64,000 nt of DNA, from positions 3,286,001 to 3,350,000 of the forward strand of contig NZ_CP140151.1 of NCBI RefSeq assembly GCF_034479555.1. The letters run 5' to 3'. This document shows, piece after piece, positions 28,189-38,814 of the stretch. Made by a program: the position numbers and the translations under genes. How positions within the stretch are numbered: position 1 is the stretch's first letter; the number at the start of each line of letters is the position of its first letter. The notes beneath the pieces are model-generated. The model did not search any database, was not told the DNA's origin, and saw only the letters and a list, made by a program, of their open reading frames with translations. The stretch comes from Chromohalobacter canadensis. GTDB lineage: Bacteria; Pseudomonadota; Gammaproteobacteria; Pseudomonadales; Halomonadaceae.

Positions 28189-29190
28189 ATGCGAGTGGTG
28201 AAGGTTCTCATAGGGGTTGCGATATTGGCTGGCGTGGCAGTGTTGGGGGCCTATCAGTATTGGCAATCCCGCCTGGCGGCCCCGCTGGCCCTCAATGAAA
28301 CGACGATTTACGAAGTGCCGCGTGGGGCGGGATTCTTGCGCGTCATCGGCGAACTCGAAGAGCGCGGCATCATCGATGCCACCTGGCCGTATCGCGTCCT
28401 GGCGCAATTGTCGCCCGACAAGGTCAACGGATTGCGTTCCGGCGAGTTCGAACTCGACCCGGGAATGAGCGGCAACGACATGGTGGCGCGACTTTCCAGC
28501 GACAATGTCGTGTCCTATCGCTTTACCATTCCTGAAGGGTGGACGTTCGCGCAGATGCGCCGCGAACTGGATGCCGCTGCCAAGCTCGAGCATCGTACTC
28601 GAGACATGAGCGATGAAGAGGTCATGGCGGCCTTGGGGCACGAAGATGAATATCCTGAGGGGCGTTTCTTTCCCGATACGTATCGCTACCACAAGGGAAT
28701 GACGGACCTTGAGGTATTGCGTCGCGCTTACCAACGCATGGCGACCATTCTGGCGGATGTCTGGGCGCAGCGGCATGACGACCTGCCGATCGATAGCGCC
28801 TACGACGCCCTCATCCTGGCTTCTTTGATCGAACGCGAGACAGGCGTTCCGGAAGAGCGACGCCAGATCGCCGGCGTCTTCACGCGACGCCTCGAAAGCG
28901 GCATGCGACTGCAAACCGATCCCACGGTGATTTATGGCATGGGAGACGACTACGATGGCAACATCACGCGGGCCGACCTGCGTCGCGAGACGCCCTATAA
29001 CACCTACGTGATCGACGGACTACCGCCGACGCCGATTGCCATGCCGGGCAAGGGAGCGTTGCAAGCCGCCGTGGATCCGGCCCCCGGGGATGCCTTGTAC
29101 TTCGTCTCCCAGGGCGACGGCTCGCATCAATTTTCCAGTACGTTGGCCGAGCACAATGCCGCGGTACGTCGTTACATTCTCAACCGCTGA
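28189..29190 (+). CDS. mltG: Endolytic murein transglycosylase MltG
   Basis: A 333-residue inner-membrane lytic transglycosylase (YceG) that cuts nascent glycan strands and is thought to set their length. ATG 28189 follows CAAGG. A membrane anchor lies near residues 6-27 (LIGVAILAGVAVLGAYQYW). A LysM-like region follows, then the catalytic segment LASLIERETGVPEERRQIAGVF with the essential Glu, RLQTDPTVIYG and SPYNTY-like TPYNTYVIDGLPPTPI. It is co-directional with pabC and tmk. Confidence 0.95.
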   Translation: MRVVKVLIGVAILAGVAVLGAYQYWQSRLAAPLALNETTIYEVPRGAGFLRVIGELEERGIIDATWPYRVLAQLSPDKVNGLRSGEFELDPGMSGNDMVARLSSDNVVSYRFTIPEGWTFAQMRRELDAAAKLEHRTRDMSDEEVMAALGHEDEYPEGRFFPDTYRYHKGMTDLEVLRRAYQRMATILADVWAQRHDDLPIDSAYDALILASLIERETGVPEERRQIAGVFTRRLESGMRLQTDPTVIYGMGDDYDGNITRADLRRETPYNTYVIDGLPPTPIAMPGKGALQAAVDPAPGDALYFVSQGDGSHQFSSTLAEHNAAVRRYILNR

Positions 29191-29199
29191 GCGGGGTAG

Positions 29200-30815
<1,616 letters not shown>

Positions 30816-30887
30816 TCACGCCACGCTGGCGAGGCATCAACATTGTGCATGCAGCTAGACGTGCACCCTGACCGAGGAGTACCCGGC

Positions 30888-31217
30888 GTGGCGCAAAAAG
30901 CCTTATCCCTGACGTTCCACGATACGCAGACCCTGCAGGCAGCTTATATGCCCTGGCTGGAACGGGGCGGTATCTTCGTTCCCACGCAGGAGCGTTATGC
31001 GCTCGGCGATGCGGTGTATCTGTTGGTCACCTTGCCGGAAGACGCCGAGCGTCTGCCAGTCTCGGGCACGGTTGCCTGGCTGTCGCCGCCGGGTGTCGGC
31101 GGGCGACGCGTACCGGGGATCGGCGTGCATTTCAGCGATGCCGATCAGCGTGTAAGGGAGCTGATCGAAGCTCAGCTCGCAGGCGTTACCGCTACACGCC
31201 CCAGCTATACCCTTTAG
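30888..31217 (+). CDS. pilZ: Type IV pilus PilZ-like protein
   Basis: A 109-residue PilZ-domain protein. The GTG at 30888 is chosen because GAGGAG sits about ten bases upstream and the product then begins VAQKALSLTFHDTQTLQAAYMPWLERGGIFVP, like Pseudomonas PilZ; an ATG 15 codons up is less supported. The holB-pilZ-tatD order is that of Pseudomonas, where PilZ is needed for type IV pili. The canonical RxxxR c-di-GMP motif is not visible, again like Pseudomonas PilZ. The TAG stop lies exactly at a repeat remnant (31215-31238). Confidence 0.88.
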   Translation: MAQKALSLTFHDTQTLQAAYMPWLERGGIFVPTQERYALGDAVYLLVTLPEDAERLPVSGTVAWLSPPGVGGRRVPGIGVHFSDADQRVRELIEAQLAGVTATRPSYTL

Positions 31218-31238
31218 GCCTCGTCTGAAGAGTGCCTA
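31215..31238. repeat. Likely deletion remnant of the palindromic MITE-like element
   Basis: This 24-base segment starts with the same 15 bases as the left end of the element at 59858-60002 (TAGGCCTCGTCTGAA) and ends with the same eight bases as its right end (AGTGCCTA). It looks like the two tips of the element after loss of the interior. Its first TAG serves as the pilZ stop codon. Confidence 0.6.
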
Positions 31239-31283
31239 ATGCCATGGGCTGGGCCACAACCTTTTCGATTCTTTAGGTACCGC

Positions 31284-32111
31284 ATGTTCGTTGATTCCCA
31301 CTGCCACCTCGATCGACTCGACCTCACTGCCCATGACGGCAAGCTCGATAGCGCTCTGGAAGCCGCCCGCCAGCGTGGCGTGCGTCACTTCCTGGCGATT
31401 GCCGTCACGCTGGATGACGTGCCTAATCTGGTCGATATCGCGCGCGCCCATGATGACGTGTCACTGTCCGCCGGCGTGCACCCGCTGCATCGGGTCGAGC
31501 GCGAGCCCGACGTACAAGCTATCGTCGACTGTGCCCAGCGTCATGACGCGGTGGCGATAGGCGAGACGGGGTTGGACTATCATTACGATGAAGTGGCTCA
31601 CGATGTGCAGCGTCAGCGTTTCGCTCACCACCTGCGCGCCGCGCGTGAACTTGAATTGCCGGTGATCGTGCATACCCGTGATGCCAAGGAAGATACCTTG
31701 GCGTTGATTCGTGAACATACCGATCCCGCGGTGGGGGGCGTCTTGCATTGTTTCACCGAAGATCTCGATATGGCACGGGAAGCGGTGAGACTGGGTTTCT
31801 ACGTTTCGCTTTCCGGCATCGTGACCTTCCGTAACGCCACCTCGGTTCGTGAACTGGCGCGCCTCGTGCCCCTTGACCGGCTATTGATCGAGACCGATAG
31901 TCCTTATCTGGCTCCGGTGCCGCATCGTGGCAAGCCCAATGAGCCTCAATGGGTCGTGGAAGTGGCGGAATGTATCGCCGCCGAGCGGGGCATCAGTGTC
32001 GACGAAGTCGCGATGCAGACAAGTGCCAATTTCTACCGGCTGTTTCGTGCCGCGCTGCCCGAGGCGCCCGACGATGTGCGCGAGGCATTGGCACAGATGA
32101 GCGGTCAGTAA
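31284..32111 (+). CDS. TatD-family metal-dependent DNase/hydrolase
   Basis: A 275-residue TIM-barrel metalloenzyme. ATG 31284 gives MFVDSHCHLDRLDL with the HxH metal motif. AIGETGLDYHY, VIVHTRDAKEDTL, GVLHCFTEDLDMA and the Asp in IETDSPYLAPVPHRGKPNEP complete the metal site. Its position after holB-pilZ corresponds to E. coli YcfH rather than TatD proper. 3'-5' exonuclease or DNA-repair roles are described for the family; the function here is inferred. Confidence 0.92.
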   Translation: MFVDSHCHLDRLDLTAHDGKLDSALEAARQRGVRHFLAIAVTLDDVPNLVDIARAHDDVSLSAGVHPLHRVEREPDVQAIVDCAQRHDAVAIGETGLDYHYDEVAHDVQRQRFAHHLRAARELELPVIVHTRDAKEDTLALIREHTDPAVGGVLHCFTEDLDMAREAVRLGFYVSLSGIVTFRNATSVRELARLVPLDRLLIETDSPYLAPVPHRGKPNEPQWVVEVAECIAAERGISVDEVAMQTSANFYRLFRAALPEAPDDVREALAQMSGQ

Positions 32112-32133
32112 CGCCCAGCAGCGAGGAGCGAGC

Positions 32134-32688
32134 ATGCCACTAGAGTCATTGACGACGCATCTCGACGCATCCCCCACGGCAGCGTTGCCGCCGGTTGATA
32201 CCTGGGACCCGCCTTTCTGCGGTGACATGGCGTTGACCATTGCCGCCGATGGCCGCTGGTGGCATGAGGGCACGCCGATTGGGCGCGCACGCTTGGTACG
32301 TTTGCTGTCGCGTCTGCTGCGCCGGGAAGCGGATGGCGATTATTACCTGGTCACGCCGGTCGAAAAGCTGCGTATCCAGGTCGAGGACCGTCCGTTTTTG
32401 ATTGCCGACGCCGATTGTCGCGACGGGGTGTGGACGTTGACCACCAACCTCGGCGATAGCGTCACTTTGGGCACGGAATGCCGCCTCGTGGTCAGTGCCA
32501 TGCCGTCCGGCGATCCGGTTCCCGAGGTCGCCATTCGCTTCGGACTGTCCGCACGGCTCAATCGCAATGTCTACTACCGGTTGATCGATACCGCCGAGAT
32601 GCACGAGACGCCCAACGGCAGCGAGCTCGGGATGTATAGCGACGGCGTCTGGCAGCCCCTCGGCTGGTTGCCCGAGGAGACCCAGTGA
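32134..32688 (+). CDS. DUF1285 domain protein
   Basis: A 184-residue soluble protein. WDPPFCGDMALTIAADGRWWHEGTPIGRARLVRLLSRLLRRE and YYLVTPVEKLRIQVEDRPFLI are the recognisable core of DUF1285. No catalytic motif or membrane segment is visible. The gene lies between the TatD-like gene and a UvrD-like helicase, overlapping the helicase by four bases. The function is unknown. Confidence 0.78.
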   Translation: MPLESLTTHLDASPTAALPPVDTWDPPFCGDMALTIAADGRWWHEGTPIGRARLVRLLSRLLRREADGDYYLVTPVEKLRIQVEDRPFLIADADCRDGVWTLTTNLGDSVTLGTECRLVVSAMPSGDPVPEVAIRFGLSARLNRNVYYRLIDTAEMHETPNGSELGMYSDGVWQPLGWLPEETQ

Positions 32689-34880
32689 GCGAGGCGACAC
32701 CCGAGCAGCGCGCCGTGGTCGCGCATGTAGAGGGGCATGCGCGCGTGTCGGCGGTCGCCGGTGCCGGCAAGACCACCACACTCGTGCAGCGCGTCTTGCA
32801 CCTGCTGGCCAATCGCGTGCCTCCGCAACGCATGTTGGTGCTGATGTTCAATCGCGCCGCGCGCGAGGACTTCACCCACAAGCTGACCCACGAGGCAGCG
32901 GGGCAGCGCCTTCCCGATGTGCGAACCTTTCACTCCATCGGTCATCGCTTGACCCAGACCCTGACGCGCTGGGGGTATCTGTCATCGCGTCAGTTGATCG
33001 CTGCCGATTGGCAACGCGAGCGTCTGCTTCGTCAGGCGGTGCAGATGAGCCTGGAACACGCCGACGACAGTCAGCGCCACGCCGCGCTGGAGTCTGATCG
33101 TCTCGAGGCGCTGGCGCAGTTCTGCGAGCTGGTCAAGGCGGAGATGTGCGCCCCTGAAGTACTCCACGAACGCTTGGATTTTGGCGACGCTACCCAGCAC
33201 TTCTGCGAAGCGTATGCGGTCTTCGAGGGGTTGCTCGAAGATCACGCCTTGATGACCTACGCCGACCTTCTCTATCGACCGTTACGTTGCCTGGAAGCGA
33301 CGCCCGAGGCTCGCGCCCGCGTGCAGGGGTTTCTCGATCATGTCATCGTCGACGAATATCAGGACATCAACGAGGTGCAGCAGCGCTTATTGGCGATTCT
33401 TGCGGGGTCTTCCGCCCAGGTGATGGCGGTGGGCGATGCCAATCAGTGCATCTACGAGTGGCGCGGTGCGCGCCCCGATGCGATGTTCGAACGTTTTACC
33501 GCCTTGTTCGGTACCGCTCACGATTATCCGCTGTCGTATACCTTTCGCCATGGCCATGTGTTGGCGTTGGCGGCCAACCATGCCATTCGCGCCAATCGCC
33601 GGCGTCCCGATCAGCTATGCCTGGCCGCGCCCGGGACGCCGGCGACCCGCGCTGACGTGGCGGTAGGCAGCAGTGCACTGCTCGATGCCCTTCAGCAGTG
33701 GCGCGGCGACGGGCGAGCCTTGGGCGAGGCCTGCGTGCTGGTGCGCAGTTGGGCGTTGTCCGTCTCCGTGCAGTTGCAGCTGTTGCGTGCCGGCATCCCG
33801 TTCCGGCTCGCGCGTGAGGATCGCTTCGTGTTTCGTCTGCCGCTGGTGCAGGCGCTGGCGGGGTATCTGGCCCTGGCGCGTGATGGGCGTCGCCTGCAGG
33901 ACCCTGAGCAGCTCAACCTGCTGTTGTCGCAGCCGACGGTGTTCGTGCCTCGCGAGACGCTGACCGCCTTGGCGCACCAGCTGGCCCAGACCCAGCAATG
34001 GCCTGAGCGGCACGACCCTTTGTTGAATGCGTTGAAGCCCCTTCAGCGGCGTAACCTCAAGCGTCGCTGGCAGTTGCTATGCGAACTGCCACGCATGTCG
34101 AATTGGCCGCCGGCCAAGCTGCTCGAACATGTCGTCGAGGCCACCGAGGCGGACAAAGCCCTCAAGCGCGCCGCCTCGAGGCGCGCCAAAGCCGAGGACG
34201 ATGTGCGTCTGCTCGATGTGTTGATCGAACAGGCCGGTGAACTGGCCAACGACCCCGAAGGCTTCATCGAGCTACTCAGTCAGCCGGTGGAAGCGCGCGA
34301 GGATGGCGTATTGGTGACCACAGTGCATGGCGCCAAGGGGCTCGAATGGCCGATGGTCGCGCTGTGGGGTGTCAATGAGGAAGACTTTCCACACTACACG
34401 CGTGAAACGCCTCTGGACGCCGAGCGCCTGGAGGAGGAGCGTCGTCTGTACTACGTAGCGATCACGCGGGCGCGCGAGCGTTTGCTGGTCCTGCACGATG
34501 GCGGCGATCATCGTCCCAGTCGCTTCCTCGACGAGACCGCCTGGGACGACTGCCATCGCGCCGCCGCCGCGCTCGGTGAGACACCGCCCGACACGCTGGC
34601 GGTGCGTGCTCCGGAGGTGGTCGGGCGTTATCTCGAACGTTGCGGGTTGAATCTGGCTGTCACTCGCGCGTCAGAGCCGGTTGCTGAATCAGCGCCTGCG
34701 ACATGGGCGGTGGGGGAATGGGTGCGGCATGAGGTCTTCGGCGATGGCGAGATCGTGGTGCTCGAGGGCGATCCCGCCAATCCAGTCATCGAGGTGCGCT
34801 TCACCCAGGCGGGGCGCCGGCGGTTGATCGCCGCGCGCGCGCCGCTTGAGCATGTGGCGGAACCAGCGGTGCCGAGCTGA
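32685..34880 (+). CDS. UvrD/Rep-like superfamily I DNA helicase
   Basis: A 731-residue 3'-5' helicase paralogue. Walker A is AGAGKTTTL (about residues 26-34), Walker B with the DExx box is IVDEYQDINEVQQ, motif III is AVGDANQCIYEWRGA, motif IV includes LSYTFRHG, motif V is VTTVHGAKGLEWPMVAL and motif VI is EERRLYYVAITRARERLLVL. The C-terminus, about residues 675-722 (VGEWVRHEVFGDGEIV), resembles the Tudor-like RNA-polymerase-contacting tail of UvrD/PcrA. The GTG start overlaps the DUF1285 gene. It does not look like RecB, Rep or UvrD themselves, so a specific name is not justified. Confidence 0.88.
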   Translation: MSEATPEQRAVVAHVEGHARVSAVAGAGKTTTLVQRVLHLLANRVPPQRMLVLMFNRAAREDFTHKLTHEAAGQRLPDVRTFHSIGHRLTQTLTRWGYLSSRQLIAADWQRERLLRQAVQMSLEHADDSQRHAALESDRLEALAQFCELVKAEMCAPEVLHERLDFGDATQHFCEAYAVFEGLLEDHALMTYADLLYRPLRCLEATPEARARVQGFLDHVIVDEYQDINEVQQRLLAILAGSSAQVMAVGDANQCIYEWRGARPDAMFERFTALFGTAHDYPLSYTFRHGHVLALAANHAIRANRRRPDQLCLAAPGTPATRADVAVGSSALLDALQQWRGDGRALGEACVLVRSWALSVSVQLQLLRAGIPFRLAREDRFVFRLPLVQALAGYLALARDGRRLQDPEQLNLLLSQPTVFVPRETLTALAHQLAQTQQWPERHDPLLNALKPLQRRNLKRRWQLLCELPRMSNWPPAKLLEHVVEATEADKALKRAASRRAKAEDDVRLLDVLIEQAGELANDPEGFIELLSQPVEAREDGVLVTTVHGAKGLEWPMVALWGVNEEDFPHYTRETPLDAERLEEERRLYYVAITRARERLLVLHDGGDHRPSRFLDETAWDDCHRAAAALGETPPDTLAVRAPEVVGRYLERCGLNLAVTRASEPVAESAPATWAVGEWVRHEVFGDGEIVVLEGDPANPVIEVRFTQAGRRRLIAARAPLEHVAEPAVPS

Positions 34881-34932
34881 GGTAGGGCCGCTTAGATGCC
34901 CCCACGCGTTGGCGAGGACACCCTGGGCATGA

Positions 34933-36588
34933 CTACATGTTGGGGTAGTTGGGACCGCCACCGCCTTCCGGCGCCACCCAGGTAATGTTCTGGGACGGGT
35001 CCTTGATGTCGCAGGTCTTGCAGTGCACGCAGTTCTGGAAGTTGATCTGGAACTTGGGTTCGCCGTCTTCTTCGACTATTTCGTAAACCCCTGCGGGGCA
35101 GTAGCGTTGCGCGGGCTCGGCGTATTCCGGCAAATTGACGCGTACCGGGATCTCGGGATCGGTGAGCCGCAAGTGACTCGGTTGATCCTCTTCATGGTTG
35201 GTATTGGAGAGGAACACCGATGAAAACTTGTCGAACGATAGCTTGCCATCCGGCTTGGGATAGTCGATGGGTGTCACCTCGTTGGCATGGCGCATGCGCG
35301 CATGATCGGAGGTGGTGTCGTGCACGGTGGGTAGTTTGCCGCCCAGCAGTTGGTCCAGGAAGTTGTAGGCGCCACCTTTGACGGTGCCGTATTTGTGAAT
35401 CGCCGGCCCGAAGCTGCGGCTTTCGGTCAATTCCTCCCAGCCCCAGCTATTTTTCCATTTCGAGGTGAACGCGGTCAGCTCTGCGCCGCCTTCGTCACCC
35501 GCGACGAAAGCCTCGAAAACGGCCTCTGCCGCGACCAGGCCGGATTTCATCGCCATGTGGATGCCCTTGATCTTGGCGAAGTTGAGGGTGCCGGCATCGC
35601 AGCCGATCAACAAACCACCGGGAAAGGTCATGCGGGGCAGGCTATTGGCACCGCCCTTGGTGATGGCGCGCGCCCCGTAGGAAACGCGGGAGCCGCCTTC
35701 GAGATGTTGCTTGAGCACCGGGTGGTGCTTCATGCGCTGAAATTCATCGAAGGGCGAGAGGTACGGGTTGTTGTAGGAAAGATCGACGATCAAGCCCACC
35801 ACGACCTGCTGATTCTCGGCATGGTAGAGAAACCAGCCGCCATGGGTGTCGCTGGGCAACGGCCAGCCCGAGCCATGCAAGACGCGTCCGGGTTCGTGCT
35901 GATCGGCGGGCACGTCCCAGAGCTCCTTGAAACCCAGCGCATAGTGTTGTGGATCGCAGCCTTCGTCGAGGTCGAAGCGCTCGATCAGCCGCTTGCCGAG
36001 ATGCCCGCGTGCGCCCTCGGCGAACAACGTGTACTTGGCGCGCAGTTCCATGCCCGGCATGTGGCCGGGTTTTTCGCTGCCATCGGCGGCCACGCCCATG
36101 TCGCCGACGAGGATGCCGCGTACCGTGCCATCGTCATCATGCAGGCTTTCCTGGGCGGCGAAGCCGGGGAAAATTTCCACGCCGAGTTCTTCGGCCTGCT
36201 CGGCCAGCCAGCGACACAGGTTACCGGCGCTGATGACGTAGTTGTCATGCGCGCCGCCGGTGTTGTGCATGCTCTTGGGCACCAGGGCATTGGGTAATTT
36301 CTGGGCGCTTTCGGCGTCCTTGAGCAGGTAGAGGTCATCGCTGATCACGGGGGTGGTCAACGGCGCACCACGCGATTCCCAGTCGGGGAATAGTTCGCGA
36401 AGGGCGCGTGTTTCGAGCACGGCGCCGGACAGAATATGCGCGCCCACTTCGGAGCCTTTTTCGACCACGCAGACGCTGAGTTCGCGCTGGGCCTCGTGGG
36501 CCTGCTGCATCAGGCGACATGCCGCCGATAGCCCGGATGGGCCGGCGCCGACGATGACGACGTCGAAATCCATGTATTCGCGTTCCAC
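34933..36588 (-). CDS. etfD: Electron transfer flavoprotein-ubiquinone oxidoreductase
   Basis: A 551-residue membrane-associated flavoprotein that passes electrons from ETF (fatty-acid and amino-acid oxidation) to ubiquinone. The GTG at 36588 has GGAG eight bases upstream and gives MEREYMDFDVVIVGAG, like the Pseudomonas enzyme. The FAD motif is VIVGAGPSGLSAACRL. The 4Fe-4S cluster cysteines are in QRYCPAGVYE and NCVHCKTCDIKDPSQNI near the C-terminus. It is divergent from etfBA across a palindrome-rich control region. Confidence 0.95.
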   Translation of the reverse strand: MEREYMDFDVVIVGAGPSGLSAACRLMQQAHEAQRELSVCVVEKGSEVGAHILSGAVLETRALRELFPDWESRGAPLTTPVISDDLYLLKDAESAQKLPNALVPKSMHNTGGAHDNYVISAGNLCRWLAEQAEELGVEIFPGFAAQESLHDDDGTVRGILVGDMGVAADGSEKPGHMPGMELRAKYTLFAEGARGHLGKRLIERFDLDEGCDPQHYALGFKELWDVPADQHEPGRVLHGSGWPLPSDTHGGWFLYHAENQQVVVGLIVDLSYNNPYLSPFDEFQRMKHHPVLKQHLEGGSRVSYGARAITKGGANSLPRMTFPGGLLIGCDAGTLNFAKIKGIHMAMKSGLVAAEAVFEAFVAGDEGGAELTAFTSKWKNSWGWEELTESRSFGPAIHKYGTVKGGAYNFLDQLLGGKLPTVHDTTSDHARMRHANEVTPIDYPKPDGKLSFDKFSSVFLSNTNHEEDQPSHLRLTDPEIPVRVNLPEYAEPAQRYCPAGVYEIVEEDGEPKFQINFQNCVHCKTCDIKDPSQNITWVAPEGGGGPNYPNM

Positions 36589-36954
36589 GGCTTGATCTCC
36601 TCCATCTTCGCGTTGGGCGATCGACGCGCCCGAGCATGCACAGTGTCTTTCGAGCAATGGTGCATGGACAAGTCGCGTTTTTCTTGGTTGTATTCTAAGG
36701 ATTGTATTTTAAACGGCCGTTTGATTCCACATGGGGCGGCCGGCCCGTATGATGTCATTTTCCGTGTGGTTTGTCGTCCGACGCGGCCATGACGGCGCTT
36801 CAGGGTTTGACCGCATTGGACGAGATCACGCAATATTATAAAGGGTCGCCGAGTGTTTAACGGGCGACATTTTTTCGGGACACGCCCCCTATCAAACGCT
36901 TGAATGAATTTATTCTAAGGGCATGCCTGCCGGTTCTAACCAAGCGAGGACACC
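36589..36954. promoter_or_regulatory. Divergent etfD/etfBA control region
   Basis: These 366 bases contain no gene and are notably A+T-rich for the window. They hold an exact 12-bp palindrome AAACGGCCGTTT (36711-36722), a looser palindrome TCAAACGCTTGA (36892-36903), and an exact 10-base direct repeat TATTCTAAGG (36691-36700 and 36911-36920) near each gene. The region most likely carries both promoters and a shared repressor. Confidence 0.6.
36711..36722. promoter_or_regulatory. PsrA-like operator palindrome
   Basis: AAACGGCCGTTT is self-complementary, and the flanking TT/GA extend it towards the TCAAACG..CGTTTGA pattern described for the fatty-acid-responsive TetR-family repressor PsrA in gammaproteobacteria. 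PsrA regulons are known to include etf genes. The match is by eye. Confidence 0.5.
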
Positions 36955-37707
36955 ATGAAAGTACTCGTCGCGGTCAAACGCGTCATCGATTATAACGTCA
37001 AGATCCGGGTCAAGCCGGATCACTCCGACGTCGATCTCACCAACGTCAAGATGGCCATGAATCCTTTCTGCGAGATCGCCGTGGAAGAAGCGGTGCGCCT
37101 CAAGGAAAAAGGGGTGGCCAGCGAGGTGGTGGCCGTTACCATCGGTCCCAAGGCTGCGCAGGAGCAGCTGCGTACCGCTCTGGCGCTAGGTGCCGATCGC
37201 GCGATCCACGTCGAGACCGATGACAAGGTCGAGTCGCTGACCGCCGCGAAGCTTCTCAAGCAGGTCGTCGAGGACGAGCAGCCGGGTCTGACGATTCTCG
37301 GCAAGCAATCCATCGACACCGATAACAATCAGACCGGCCAGATGCTGGCCGCCTTGGCAGGCATGGGGCAGGGTACGTTCGCCTCTGAGGTACAGGTCGA
37401 GGGCGAGGAGGTCCGCGTAACCCGTGAAATCGACGGCGGCCTGCAGACCGTCGCGCTCAAGCTGCCGGCGGTGATTACCACCGACCTGCGCCTCAACGAG
37501 CCGCGCTATGCCAAGCTGCCCGATATCATGAAGGCCAAGAAGAAGCCCATCGACGTCAAGAGCCCCGAGGATATGGGGATTGCCGTGGCGTCCAGCCTGA
37601 GTGTGCTCAAGGTGGAATCGCCGGCGGAACGCCAGGGCGGCGCCAAGGTGGCCTCCGTGGATGAACTCGTCGACAAACTCAAGAACGAAGCCAAGGTGAT
37701 CGCATGA
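36955..37707 (+). CDS. etfB: Electron transfer flavoprotein subunit beta
   Basis: A 250-residue AMP-binding subunit of the ETF heterodimer. It begins [20 protein letters not shown], and [26 protein letters not shown] and [23 protein letters not shown] are hallmark segments. ETF collects electrons from acyl-CoA dehydrogenases and passes them to EtfD, encoded divergently upstream. It overlaps etfA by four bases. Confidence 0.97.
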   Translation: MKVLVAVKRVIDYNVKIRVKPDHSDVDLTNVKMAMNPFCEIAVEEAVRLKEKGVASEVVAVTIGPKAAQEQLRTALALGADRAIHVETDDKVESLTAAKLLKQVVEDEQPGLTILGKQSIDTDNNQTGQMLAALAGMGQGTFASEVQVEGEEVRVTREIDGGLQTVALKLPAVITTDLRLNEPRYAKLPDIMKAKKKPIDVKSPEDMGIAVASSLSVLKVESPAERQGGAKVASVDELVDKLKNEAKVIA

Positions 37708-38630
37708 GCATTCTGGTTATCGCCGAACATCATAACGGCCAACTGGCGGAAAGCACCGCCCACGTGGTTGCCGCGGCTCAGGCCATCGGTGGAGACATCG
37801 AGATCCTGGTGGCGGGCGAGAGCGTCGCGGGCGTTGCCGAGTCGGCCGCCAAACTGGCCGGTGTCAGCAAGGTAAGGGTCGCCGACGACGGCGTCTATGC
37901 CCACCAGCTTGCCGAACCGCTGGCCGAGCTCATCGCCGGGCTCGCCGACGACTACAGCCATGTGCTGGCCGCTGCCTCCACCCAAGGCAAGAACGTGATG
38001 CCGCGCGTCGCCGCCCTCAAGGACGTGGCCGCACTGTCGGAAGTGATCGGTGTGGAAAGCCCCGATACCTTCCTGCGCCCGATCTATGCGGGCAACGCGA
38101 TTGCCACCGTGCAGTCGAGCGATGCTCTCAAGGTCATCACCGTGCGTACCACGGCCTTCGATGCCGTCGACGCGACGGGGAGCGCCGAGGTCGAGTCGGT
38201 CAACGCCACGGTCGAAAACACCCTATCGCAGTTCGTCAGTGAGGAACTGGCGAGTAGCGATCGGCCTGAACTGGGCAGTGCCCGCGTGGTCGTCTCCGGC
38301 GGTCGCGGCATGGGCAACGGTGAGAACTTCAAGCTGCTCGACGGTATCGCCGACAAGCTGGGCGCGGCGATTGGCGCTTCACGCGCGGCCGTGGATGCGG
38401 GCTTCGTTCCCAACGATATGCAGGTCGGGCAGACCGGCAAGATCGTCGCACCGGAGCTGTACATCGCCGTGGGGATCAGTGGCGCCATTCAGCACCTGGC
38501 GGGGATGAAGGACGCCAAGGTCATCGTGGCGATCAACAAGGATGAAGAAGCGCCGATCTTCCAGGTCGCCGATTACGGCCTGGTGGGCGATCTGTTCGAA
38601 GTACTTCCCGAACTCGAGTCCAAATTGTAA
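37704..38630 (+). CDS. etfA: Electron transfer flavoprotein subunit alpha
   Basis: A 308-residue FAD-binding subunit of ETF. The C-terminal FAD domain shows [67 protein letters not shown] and [30 protein letters not shown], all diagnostic. It is coupled to etfB and followed by an intrinsic terminator. Confidence 0.97.
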   Translation: MSILVIAEHHNGQLAESTAHVVAAAQAIGGDIEILVAGESVAGVAESAAKLAGVSKVRVADDGVYAHQLAEPLAELIAGLADDYSHVLAAASTQGKNVMPRVAALKDVAALSEVIGVESPDTFLRPIYAGNAIATVQSSDALKVITVRTTAFDAVDATGSAEVESVNATVENTLSQFVSEELASSDRPELGSARVVVSGGRGMGNGENFKLLDGIADKLGAAIGASRAAVDAGFVPNDMQVGQTGKIVAPELYIAVGISGAIQHLAGMKDAKVIVAINKDEEAPIFQVADYGLVGDLFEVLPELESKL

Positions 38631-38681
38631 GTCGAAGTCTAAACGCGGCCTGCAGATTGGCTTGGCGCGCGATGTATTGTC

Positions 38682-38706
38682 AAACCGGCTCACGTGGCCG
38701 GTTTTT
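38682..38706 (+). terminator. Intrinsic terminator after etfA
   Basis: AAACCGGC (38682-38689) pairs with GCCGGTTT (38697-38704) around a seven-base loop, followed by a run of five Ts and a T-rich stretch. A clear Rho-independent terminator 50 bases past etfA. Confidence 0.85.
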
Positions 38707-38814
38707 CTTTCTCATAGTCCATGATTGATAATTGTTCTTGTTTGTATTAGCGTGCTAGCCGTCCTTTCGTCGGCGCTAATGGGCGTCTGACACGATCAAG
38801 CAACGGGAGAAAGC

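Noticed and set aside
30843..30887. Longer PilZ start at 30843
   Set aside because: The GTG at 30888 has a GAGGAG site and matches the known PilZ N-terminus; the upstream extension resembles nothing.
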